Of a stretch of 64,000 nt of DNA, positions 1 to 9,616 are shown piece after piece. Position numbers and translations under genes: made by a program. The notes below the pieces were generated by a model. The model was not told the origin of the DNA. It searched no databases and was given only the letters and a program-made list of their open reading frames with translations. How positions within the stretch are numbered: position 1 is the first letter of the stretch; each line of letters opens with the position of its first letter. The stretch is from Vitis vinifera. Its lineage: Eukaryota > Streptophyta > Magnoliopsida > Vitales > Vitaceae. The stretch spans positions 2,865,001 to 2,929,000 of the forward strand of contig NC_081818.1 of assembly GCF_030704535.1 (NCBI RefSeq). Reading direction: 5' to 3'.

Positions 1-249
1 TTCATCAACCCCATCATCAAAAACATGCAAAAGCAACAAGAAACATAAAAACCATTCACAGGGATCACCATAAATATAGCACTGATGAGCTGCAGAGAGA
101 CTCCCTCTCCTAATAGCTCATGAACCTGGTTGAGAGCCGATGTATTGAAGTCATTAAAATCCAACACATTCTTCTTCATCAGCACAACTGTTCTCCTGTC
201 TTCTTCTTATCATTTTTACCAGTAATGGCACTAACAATTGAACAAACAT
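1..249 (-). pseudogene. Lipoxygenase pseudo-exon 1 (remnant 1)
   Basis: On the minus strand this matches the end of intron 1 and all of exon 1 of the LOX genes (13496-13685). The ATG equivalent is at 249. One base is missing in the first codons relative to LOX B, and a second single-base loss lies near the codons for the KKKIKG stretch, so the frame is lost. The splice donor after exon 1 is also damaged (CTCACC in LOX B is TTCACA here, about 55-60). No exons 2-8 follow; 3' flank and the tip of exon 9 come next. This is a leftover of a deleted LOX copy. Confidence 0.8.
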
Positions 250-418
250 CTCTTCTTCTTCAACCACAACAACACAGCAAAGCAGAAGAAAACAAAGAAT
301 GTGAGAGCAGAAGAATAGATGAAGAAGAAGCTTAGAGATGCATTTGTTTATAGGCATACTATACACGCATCATATCCAAATCTAATACATGTAATAATAA
401 AGATTTGATAGAGATATC

Positions 419-1056
419 GGCAGTTACTATTCAAATCGAAAGACACTCCTTAGGTAAGAGTCACACACTACTTCAAATGGACACTTTCCTCAGTGGTTTC
501 AGAAAGTATTTCTCAAAATGGTTTCTTACTCACTCTTGAGTTCTCGTTAACATGTAAATTATAGATAATATTGTGGGAGGATGGATGTTTCATAGCATTT
601 GCACCATCTGACTTGATTCCTGACATCAATGGCGGCGCATTGGGATCAACTGTTTTACTACTTCACCTTCATCTTTTAACATTAAGTACGGCACACATCA
701 TAAAAAAAAGTGATAAGCTTCCAATTTTCTAGCAATAAATACTTCTTTATTTTAAATATAAGCATGAATATGAATGCTACAAAGTCGAAAAATCGGTATT
801 ATAAATTACAGTATACTATAGTAGCAATGTGCATTTCAGCCATCGAAATCAGCACTGTGTACAAGATTTTCCAGGAAAATTTAGATGGAGACACTGTTGG
901 GAATCCCTTTGCCAGTAAGCCCGCCTTCGCTTGTGGGATAGAGCAGTGTGTATGGTATCTTCAAAGGCCCAACTCTGTTCTTGAATCTCTCATCTCCATT
1001 TCTCTCTATGATCATTTCTTCAATGTCTGCCAGCTTCCTTCCGAATTTCTCAAATG
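419..1056 (-). pseudogene. Lipoxygenase 3' flank plus truncated last exon
   Basis: Positions 419-880 match the 3' flank of LOX B (about 9160-9616). Positions 881-1056 encode the last 58 residues of a lipoxygenase, ending in PNSVSI with a TAA stop read at 883-881. The terminal Ile, an iron ligand in this family, is kept. Homology to the intact copies ends abruptly at 1056, inside the codons after FEKFG, where PPR-type sequence begins. The remaining 700 or so residues are gone. It differs from LOX A and B by several substitutions ([15 protein letters not shown]), so it is an older copy rather than a fresh duplicate. Confidence 0.85.
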
Positions 1057-1062
1057 AGGGCA

Positions 1063-1274
1063 ATGTGGACGTATGGCTTGCAACCATGTTTGCACTCATC
1101 AATACAGCCTCCGGGATGCCAATTAGGATAACAAAGAATCTTCATGTTTGTGTAGATTGCCACTCCTGGGTGAAGATTGTGTCCAAGGTCACTAGGAGAG
1201 AGATTGTTTTGAGAGATACAAATCGTTTCCACCATTTCAAAGATGGGGTGTGCACTTGTAAAGATTACTGGTGA
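1063..1274 (+). pseudogene. C-terminal fragment of a PPR protein DYW domain
   Basis: The plus-strand frame reads [19 protein letters not shown], then RFHHFKDGVCTCKDYW and a stop at 1272-1274. This is the classic end of the DYW deaminase domain of plant pentatricopeptide-repeat RNA-editing factors: the CxxCH-type zinc ligands (CVDCH), the HHF motif, the CTC pair and the terminal DYW. Only about 60 residues remain. The catalytic HxE part and all PPR repeats are missing. It abuts the truncated antisense LOX exon at 1056 and is therefore a captured gene fragment. Without N-terminal targeting sequence or PPRs it cannot work as an editing factor. Confidence 0.85.
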
Positions 1275-1579
1275 TTTATTTTCCCAACTACTCACTTCTA
1301 AGCTGTGTTCTGCTGCAGAATAGAATACTGGTACGGCTCCCTCAGATGCTTTGCAGTGTTCTGCTTTGGATGGTCCGGTTCTGGATCTGATTACCATTTC
1401 TCTAGCTCTTTTAGATCTTGTTCCGCCATGTGACTAAAAATCAGTTTTGTGTTTTTAAAAATGGAGAATTGTTTTTCTAAATTCATAATATTGTTTGACC
1501 GTTATTCTCTGTTTTCAGTTTTTAAAAACAAAGTGAAATAGAGAACGGTTTTTATTTAAACACTTCAAAAATACATCGA
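1275..1579. other. Spacer with no recognised gene
   Basis: The first part (to about 1430) may be 3' flank of the captured PPR fragment. The rest is AT-rich. I see no coding potential. Confidence 0.4.
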
Positions 1580-1931
1580 ACTCATCGACTCGTCAAAGCA
1601 CATCCTTTTCAAATTCCCATCATCAAAGTTCAAAACACATCTCACCTCACAAAACAGTGTCATTTTACTCTCTTCCAACTTCAACGACCCCATCATCAAA
1701 AACATGCAAAAAAGCAACAAGAAACATAAAAACATTCACCAGGATCACCACGAATAGCTCTCACTGATGAGCTGCAGAGAGACTCCCTGTCCTAAGAGCT
1801 TATGAACCAGGTTCAGAGCCGATGTATTGAAGTCATTAAAATCCAACACATTCTTCTTCATCAGCACAACTGTTCCCTTGTCCTCTTCTTATCATTTTTA
1901 CCAGTAATGGCACTAACAATTGAACAAACAT
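1580..1931 (-). pseudogene. Lipoxygenase pseudo-exon 1 with part of intron 1 (remnant 2)
   Basis: 1580-1735 resembles LOX intron 1 and 1736-1931 resembles exon 1, with the ATG equivalent at 1931. It has the same one-base deletion just after the start codon as remnants 1 and 3. It lies beyond the 3' end of LOX A and is followed to about 2300 by duplicated LOX 3' flank. Confidence 0.8.
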
Positions 1932-2305
1932 CTCTTCTTCATCAACAACAACAAAGCAAAGCAGAAGAAAGCCACGAGTGTGAGAGCAGAAGAATATATG
2001 AAGAAGAAGCTCGGGGATGCATTTATTTTAGGCAAACCATACATGCATCATATCCAAATCTAATACATGTAATAATAAAGATTTAACACAGACATTGGCA
2101 GTTACTATTCAAATATAAAGACACTTCTTAGGTAAGAGTCTCACACTTCTTCAAATGGACACTTTCCTCAGTGGTTTCAGAAATTATTTCTCAAAATGGT
2201 TTCTTACTCACTCTACATGTAAATTATATATAAATTTGTGGGAGGGTGGATGTTTTCAGAGCATTTACAGCATCTGACTTGATTCTTGGCATCATTGGCG
2301 TAAAT

Positions 2306-5300
2306 TTAGATGGAGACACTGTTGGGAATCCCTTTGCCAGTAATCCCACCTTCGCTTGTGGGGTAGAGCAGTGTGTACGGTATCTTCACAGGCCCAACTC
2401 TGTTCTTGAATCTCTCATTTCCATTTCTATCTATGATCCTTTCTTCAATGTCTGCCAGCTTCCTTCCGAATTTCTCAAAAGCTTTCAATGGTGTTGTGTC
2501 CAGGGTCCATTCAGGAGTGTCTCTCTGTCCAAGATAAACCTCATCGGAAGAATGCCTGGAAAGAATCTCAATAAGGGAGATGCCAAGAAGGGTCTGCAGC
2601 TGGGCAGTGATTGTTTTCAGGAAAGCCTTATCAGGATTGGACTTGAGTTCTTCATACTCAGGAGTGCCTTCTTCAGGCATGAATCTGCGGCTTATCGTTG
2701 GGCGGTTTGGGAGGTAGCCTGCATAAGGGTACTGCCCGAAATTCACTGCAGCATGGAGAGCAGAAGCCACCCAGATGATAATGGTGCATGTTTCTATCAG
2801 CTCTTTGACAGTATGCATTTTAGGCCACCAGGGCTCGTCCTTCTTGTCGCCATGACCCTCTTCCCTGACTTCCTTCCACCAGGACTGAAGCTCAGAGTCT
2901 TTCTGGACCATCTCATCTGTCTTGTAGTAGAATGAGCAATACTCTTTCACCCATGTCTCAATAGCTGACCAGATCTCAAGTCCATCAACAGCATAGGGGT
3001 AGTCATCTATCAGTAGGCGGAGTCCATGAGGGGCCTCTGAATCCTCAACCGCCATTCCTCTGAAAGAGTGCCCAAGTTGCAGCATATCAGTTAGATGAAA
3101 ATCACAATTTTCACTAGATTCATTGCACAGCAGGAAAGAAAACAATCACTAACAGTATTTATATACCTCTTGATGAGATCAGCAGGAAGTGCTTGCTCAG
3201 TAAGAACCCAGTCTTTGTAAACAACAGATGACATTTCCATGGCATACTTTGATGGAAAAACTGTGCTCTCCACCACTCCACCAGCATTGATGAGGATTTG
3301 TCGAGCTAATGCATTTATATTCATCGTATCACGGAAGTGAGGATGCAAAAGCTTGTGAATTGGATGAAGCACGCTGAGCTGCCTGTTGGTTGCAATCACA
3401 AATGGCTCAATTGCAGCATGTGTATTCAACCTGCAACCAACATCAAAGATATTCATAACCCGCTTCAGATTTAAGCCCAAACTGTATTCACTTTCCTTTG
3501 GGATATTACATACCAGTGGCTGAGGAGCTGATGATAGCCAGAGTCATTCACAGCAGCATAAGCTTTAGCCAGCTGCCAAATGGAACCTTCAACACCATTT
3601 TCAGCTGGCGTATATACTTTGTTGACAGCTCCAAATTTATCCCCACTAGGATGTGGTAGGCTCAATTCAATCGCCAGCGGCTTCAAAGTTCCGTCGTCTT
3701 TCAGGAAGAGGAGAGTCCTTGAGGCATAAGTTTTCGTGGAAGTTGTGTTTATCCTCCTCAGGTATTGCATGAAAACATCATGGTGATCTAATATGAATAG
3801 CCTTTTCTTCTCCATTGCCTAGTAAAAAGCACCATTTTTCAGTTACTATGGCTTGTGTTCCAATGCAAAAAATTAACATGTCAGACATTGAAAAATTTAG
3901 TCTGAAAGAAGGGAACCTAAGAGCGTTACCTCATTTATAGTAAGGTCATCCAGGTGATTCTCTATGTGTTCTTTGGTTATTGAACTGTTTTGGTTGCCAT
4001 AAATTTCAGGATCCAGCTTGCTTTTTGGAGGAAACTCCTGCAAACAAAGTAGAAAGAGCCAATAATTATCAGAAAAGAGCTAGAACAGTAGATGGAGGGA
4101 AAGAAAACAAAGTCTGGAAGCCTTTCCAAGTTCCATTTTCACAGAAACCAAACAGAGCATTTAAAAATATTTGAAAGGAAGCTGTAGTTTACTTGGAGTA
4201 GACGGATGACAACTGGGTTGAGTCCAGCCAGCATTTCTCTTGCAAATTCTTCATCTGTCCTCCATGCAGACTTATCCTCTGCTCCAGCATGATAAAAACG
4301 TCATCAATTTTACGAAAAATAAATATATAAATCTGGCTTCAAAGATTACAAGATGTTAGATGTATGCAGTACCTTTGATGACTTGGGGCATTGGGAACTT
4401 GAAGAGATGTTCCCCATCAGTACGAACAAGTTCCTTGAGCATCTCAAGAGGGATGTTGTCCTTAATTTTGTCAAGTAAAGGGCCCTCTGGGACCTTGATT
4501 CCTCCTTCGTAGAGGTCTAATACATCTTGGAAGCTGTCAAACTCATTGTGGGTGATGTCACATAGAGCCTCAAACTCAGGGAGAAGGAATTGAACTATGG
4601 ATTTCAGGGCATAAGCCAGGAAGTCTGACATCTTGAGGTGACCAAATCTTTCATCTCTTGGAACATACATGTTTAAGCTCATCACAAGTGGCAATCTGCT
4701 CTCGGTGTTGGGATCTGTTAATTAAAAGAAGAGCAGAAATCAATCATATTCATCCTTTTATGATAAAAGCATGAGAAAACAATATGAATTTTTGCATCAA
4801 ATATCTACCTTTTTCAGATGGTGGTCTACCAGTTCTTCCCCTCCTGGGATAAGGATACTCTGCAGATCCTCCCAGCACAGGGCGGGCGTATTTGAGATCC
4901 CTGTCTGGATTCCCCAAATCATTATAGTAAGCATAGTCATACACTCGATCCCATTCCTTAAGCTTTCCTGTTCCATCTCCCCTCAGATTCACCAGTTCCC
5001 CTTCTCTGTACTTGCGCAGTGGCCCTGGTGTTTCACTTGGAAGATATGTCTGCAGCAGATAAAATAAACACATTCCTTTAGCAGACAATTCTCCTTGCCT
5101 AAGCTCAATGGGCCACAATGCCACAGCAGACTCTCCTAGTATCAAGCAAATTAGTCTTACCTGATTAGTGAAGAAAACACGGTCAGTTTTGTAGTGCTGA
5201 GCAGGGTAGACCCAGGAATTACAAACAAAGTGAATTCTGCCACGTCCAGGAACATCTTCAAGAGTGAGAGTCCTGAGGTAAAACTCACTGTGGTGATTGT

Positions 5301-5965
5301 TTCTAATTATGAATGCCCCTGGCTCTCCAATCTCCTCATCCCAGTCGAACGTGACCTTGAATGCAGACTCGCCCGCGGTTAAAGAAGTGATTGTGATAAT
5401 CCAGTCTTCCAAGTATGCTGGTTTTCCAATTTTCCCCTGTAACCCATTTGCTACAAAAGCATCAAAACAAAAAACACAAAACACAAAAAACAAAAGCACT
5501 TAGAAAAATGGCCACTTGAATGGAAGATGTCAAGAAAGTCATTTGACTCATCTCTGAGAATAACAACCCCTCTTGGCCTCTTCCAAAAATCACATCTTTT
5601 TCCAATTGCTATCATCAAAATTCAGAACCCATCTCACCCTCACAAAACGGTATCAACCTCCTCTCCTCCAACTTCAACAACCCCATCATCAAAAACATGA
5701 AGGAAAAAAAAAAAAAAAAAAACTCACCAGGATCACCATGAACAGCACTGACGAGCTGCAGAGAGACTCCCTGTCCAAAAAGCTCATGAACCCGGTCCCG
5801 AACCGGTGCATTGAAGTCATTAAAATCCAACACATTCTTCTTCATCAACACAATAGTTCCCTCGATCTTCTTCTTATCATTTTCCCCAGTGATGGCACTA
5901 ACAATTGAAAGAAGCTTCTTCTTCATCATCATCATCATCATCTTCAACAACAATAACAACCACAT
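2306..5965 (-). CDS. 9-lipoxygenase, LOXA-type (copy A)
   Basis: Linoleate/linolenate 9-lipoxygenase, a cytosolic non-haem iron dioxygenase of oxylipin synthesis. Exons on the minus strand: 5965-5728, 5450-5161, 5049-4809, 4714-4373, 4278-4193, 4037-3930, 3818-3514, 3430-3167, 3059-2306. All introns are GT-AG and the frame is open throughout. Counting from the last Met of a six-Met run (ATG 5926) the protein has 862 residues; from the first in-frame ATG (5965) it has 875. A PLAT/LH2 domain (about 20-160) precedes the catalytic domain. Iron ligands, numbered from 5926, are H518, H523, H714, N718 and C-terminal I862. The Thr-Val pair (580-581) marks 9-specificity and Ala573 S-stereospecificity. 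Exons 2-9 are nearly identical to copy B, while exon 1 and the flanks diverge more. Odd points are the Leu/Met-rich N-terminal extension, a degraded TATA box and loss of the 3' UTR. Confidence 0.93.
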
Positions 5966-6414
5966 AGCAAAAGAAAGCCAAGAATATGATAGACAGAGAG
6001 ATGAAGGAGAAGTATGTATGAAGAAGCAGCTCAGGTGGTGCAAGTATTTTTTACGCACATATGCTATATGACGTTTTTGAGAAGCTTCACTTTTTCTATT
6101 TAGAAACTTTCCTATGCCTTCAAAAAAAAAATAGAATTAATAACATACACATGGCTGCAAGTCTATACTGACCAACTTCAGTCGAGACAGATTTTTCTTT
6201 TTTTTCTTTTTTTCTTTTTTTTAATAAAAAAAATGGGTAGTTTCTAATTTCAACAAAATAAGATAGAAAACCGAAAAAAATGATTTCTATTATGAATTAT
6301 GTATTTTCCATTTAATGGGTTATTGTTATTTCACTGACAACTAGAATAAAAAAAAAAAAAAAGGTATATGAGAATCTAGGGTTTATTAAAGGCCAAAAGA
6401 AGGAATGGACTATG

Positions 6415-6420
<6 letters not shown>

Positions 6421-6451
<31 letters not shown>
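6421..6451. repeat. (AT)n microsatellite
   Basis: Uninterrupted AT dinucleotide run of about 15 units. Confidence 0.95.
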
Positions 6452-6452
<1 letters not shown>

Positions 6453-6547
6453 CAATTGGTGTATTTATCACATGGTTGCTCTATAAAGTGGGTCTTAAAT
6501 CTCTCAACCCTTTTGGAATTGGAATCATGCTTTATTCTCATGTCTTT

Positions 6548-6550
<3 letters not shown>

Positions 6551-6581
<31 letters not shown>
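6551..6581. repeat. (AT)n microsatellite
   Basis: Second uninterrupted AT run of about 15 units. The matching site in the LOX B unit (about 14490-14510) is a poly-T run. Confidence 0.95.
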
Positions 6582-6584
<3 letters not shown>

Positions 6585-7702
6585 TTTGCTTTGTTTTGGC
6601 TTTATGAGGCATGATTGCACATCATACATACCAAATGTCAATTTACCTTTTGCTTTAAAAATAATGAAAATTAGTAAGTACCGATTCAGTACCTTCTAAA
6701 CACATAATTCAATCATTGAAAATCGATCATTGAAGATATATGATAAAATTTAGGATATTAAATGAGAGTACAAATATATGATATCAAGGTATATTTAATA
6801 AAATAAATATAAATAAATGAGATTAAAGTACAAAAAAAGATATTAAAGTATAAAATAATAGAACACAAATTAGGTACTGAGTAATTATACCAACTTATAT
6901 TGTGATCAATCCTCTTTTCATTGAATACCAATTCGATAATGTAGTGAGAGCGATAGTAAAATAGTCATGTACATGATTAAAAACAATAAAATTATATTAA
7001 AATATGTTTTTATTTTATTTTATTTACATCCATGGTTATAATTTTGGTCGCAGGGGCACAAAATATTTAATAGCCTAATAATTACGAACCACATAATTTT
7101 CTTATTTGCTTTCTCAATATTATAGGCCATAGAAATCGTCATTTATTCTTACTCATATCTCTACTATATAATAAAAGCCGCAATGAGATGTATTGTAGAA
7201 GTTTTGTTGTGACGGTTTTTCGATCATATTTTGTTCAAACATTTACCGAATTGCTATTTATATAACTATGCAGGTGCAACACAAATTCATGCAATACCCA
7301 AAAAATGTTTGGTCTCACACAAACCATCAATACAACCACATGTCTATGTAAACAACATCAATCATCATTAATATTTCCAGCAAATTAGTCAACAATGCAT
7401 ACAGCTTTCCACTTGATTTGATGAAACATGAATGAATTGCCTACTTTTCATTAATATTTCTACCAAATTACTTAATGATGTAGCTTTCAAATGTAACTAA
7501 TTTTCCTTGTATATTTATTTTTGGGTGTTACTTGCCTTCCACCTATTATAAGGAAAGAGAACTATTCCACCTTCATGTTGATTTTTATTTTTAAAATAAC
7601 TATTTTGATTTATTTTTTATTTTTTATTTTTAAAAATAAAATTTTTATATAGGATTTCCAATTTCCAAACCATAAGACCTTCAAATTGACCATACCAAAG
7701 TG

Positions 7703-7852
7703 ATGAAGTTGGTTGTTGGAAGTGCTCTTCCTAACAATCAATTCAGAATGGTAGATAGTCATGTAATAAATCACAATGATCATAATATTTTATTCCTATT
7801 AGAACATATGGGTAAGGATATCATCTCACAATTGCTTGGTGAGACAATGTGA
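7703..7852 (+). other. Small ORF conserved between the two LOX upstream regions (copy A)
   Basis: An ATG-started 49-codon frame begins MKLVVGSALPNNQFRMVD and ends ETM-stop. Most residues are shared with the frame at 17044-17208, including NILFLLEHMGKDIISQ. I do not recognise the protein. It may be a remnant of a coding exon carried in the duplicated unit, or chance conservation of duplicated DNA. Confidence 0.3.
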
Positions 7853-8825
7853 GATGGCTTTTCTTGACCTACTCAGCCTAAAGGACATACATGTGCTGCC
7901 ATGCCAACTCAAATTTAACTCAATCTATTCAATTTAGACACGTTTGGCATTTAGAAAAGAGGAATAAAAATCCTAATGAGAGTAGCATTTGATTTCCATA
8001 ATAGTGAATTTTTTTATTATTTTCGTTCTTAAGAACAATCCGAACACATGAATGAATGAAAAATATAATAGATAGAATCGATTTTCCCTTCCCATTCTTT
8101 ATTCCAACGTTTCAAACATGACCTTAGTGCAAGGAATGTAAGAAAGTCAATAAAAATTGCCAATTAGGACATGGGATATGGGCCATGGGCCAGCTAAGGA
8201 TCCCGGTCTACATGAGATCGATGTTAAGCCAACTTAAGTCGAACTTCGAGGGTATTTGTTTTTTTAATCTTTTGCTGAAAGTAATTTGCTTTCAAACTTT
8301 ACATTGTTTGTTTTTCCATTTTTTTCATGACTTATTATTAGTTTTTGGCTAAATAGAAAAAAAAAATCAAATATTTTGCTTTTTCTTTATTTTTTTAATA
8401 TTTAATATAAACAAAATATTACAAAAACAAACAACTTAATACTTAAAAGGCTGAAAACAGGCTTCATCAAAGGCAAGATTTTCTTCCTCTTGAAATTGCA
8501 ATCTAGTCATTAGAAGACTTGAAAACCAAGATGATATCAAAGTAGAAAATGAGTAGTAGATAAGCTAGTGTGAAGAGTGAAGTGCGAGCATGTGAAGTTT
8601 TCACTGTATCAACTGCCAGTCTTCACTTAGTTTTGGAAGGTGACAACTAACAATGAAATGGTGGACCAGAAGCTAAACATGACCAGTCACACATGAAGTT
8701 ATGTTTTTCTACCCCTTGAAGATAACTGTTGATCAACAAGAAGAATATATAGCTCTTAATCCAATTATGTAATGATCAATAAATTCAGTTTGATTCTATG
8801 TCTGTCTACACGAGTCAAAATTCTA

Positions 8826-8984
8826 GCTGCAGAGAGACTCCCTGTCCTAAGAGCTCATGAACCCGGTCCAGAGCCGATGTATTGAAGTCATTAAATCCAA
8901 CACATTCTTCTCATCAGCACAACTGCTCCCTTGTCTTCTTCTTATCATTTTTACCAGTAATGGCACTAACAATTGAACAAACAT
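8826..8984 (-). pseudogene. Lipoxygenase pseudo-exon 1 (remnant 3)
   Basis: Matches LOX exon 1 from the codons near its 3' end up to the ATG equivalent at 8984. Homology starts abruptly at 8826, which marks the junction between duplication units. It shares the early one-base deletion with remnants 1 and 2 and carries further indels (GATTTAATGAC with a base lost near 8895). It is followed by LOX-type 5' leader and then by the 3' flank of LOX B. Confidence 0.8.
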
Positions 8985-9616
8985 CTCTTCTTCTTCAACA
9001 ACAACAACAAAGCTAAGCAGAAGAAAGCCAAGAATGTGAGAGCAGAAGAATATACAAAGAAGAAGCTCGGGGATGCATTTGTTTATAGGCATACTATCCA
9101 AGCATCATATCAAAATCTAATACATGTAATAATAAAGATTTGATAGAGATATTGGCAGTTACTATTCAAATCTACAGACACTTCTTAGGTAAGAGTCTCA
9201 CACTTCTTCAAATGGACACTTTCCTCAGTGGTTTCAGAAAGTATTTCTCAACATAGTTTCTTACTCACTCTTGAGTTCTTGTTAACATGTAAATTATAGA
9301 TAATTTTGTGGGAGGGTGGATGTTTTGAGAGCATTTGCACCATCTGACTTTGATTCCTGATATCAATGGCTGCGCATTCAGATCAACTGTTTTGCTACTT
9401 CACCTTCATCTTTTAACATTAAGTGTGGCACAGATCATAAAAAAAGTGAAAAGCTCCCAATTTTCTAGCAATAAATAATTCCTTATTATAAATATATGCA
9501 TCAATATGAATCCTACAAAGTCGAAAAATAGGTATTATAAATTACAGTATACTATATTAGCAATGTGCATTTAAGCCATCTTGATCAGCAGTGTGCTCAT
9601 GATTTTCCAGGAAAAT

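Larger units (their letters stand above)
5966..8825. other. LOX A upstream region, diverged duplicate of the LOX B upstream region
   Basis: No gene is recognised. Blocks match the LOX B upstream region: 6490-6990 with 14437-14890, 7660-7870 with 17010-17210, 8094-8165 with 17360-17435, and 8461-8745 with 17846-18230. Where LOX B has a clear TATAAATA (13826-13833), the aligned site here (6045-6053) reads GTAAAAAATA on the minus strand. Confidence 0.7.

Noticed and set aside
2246-2935. Long plus-strand ORF (229 codons) antisense to LOX A exon 9, with a near-identical one at 9581-10246
   Set aside because: It is the shadow of a conserved coding exon. Its conservation follows from the sense protein and the high identity of the copies.
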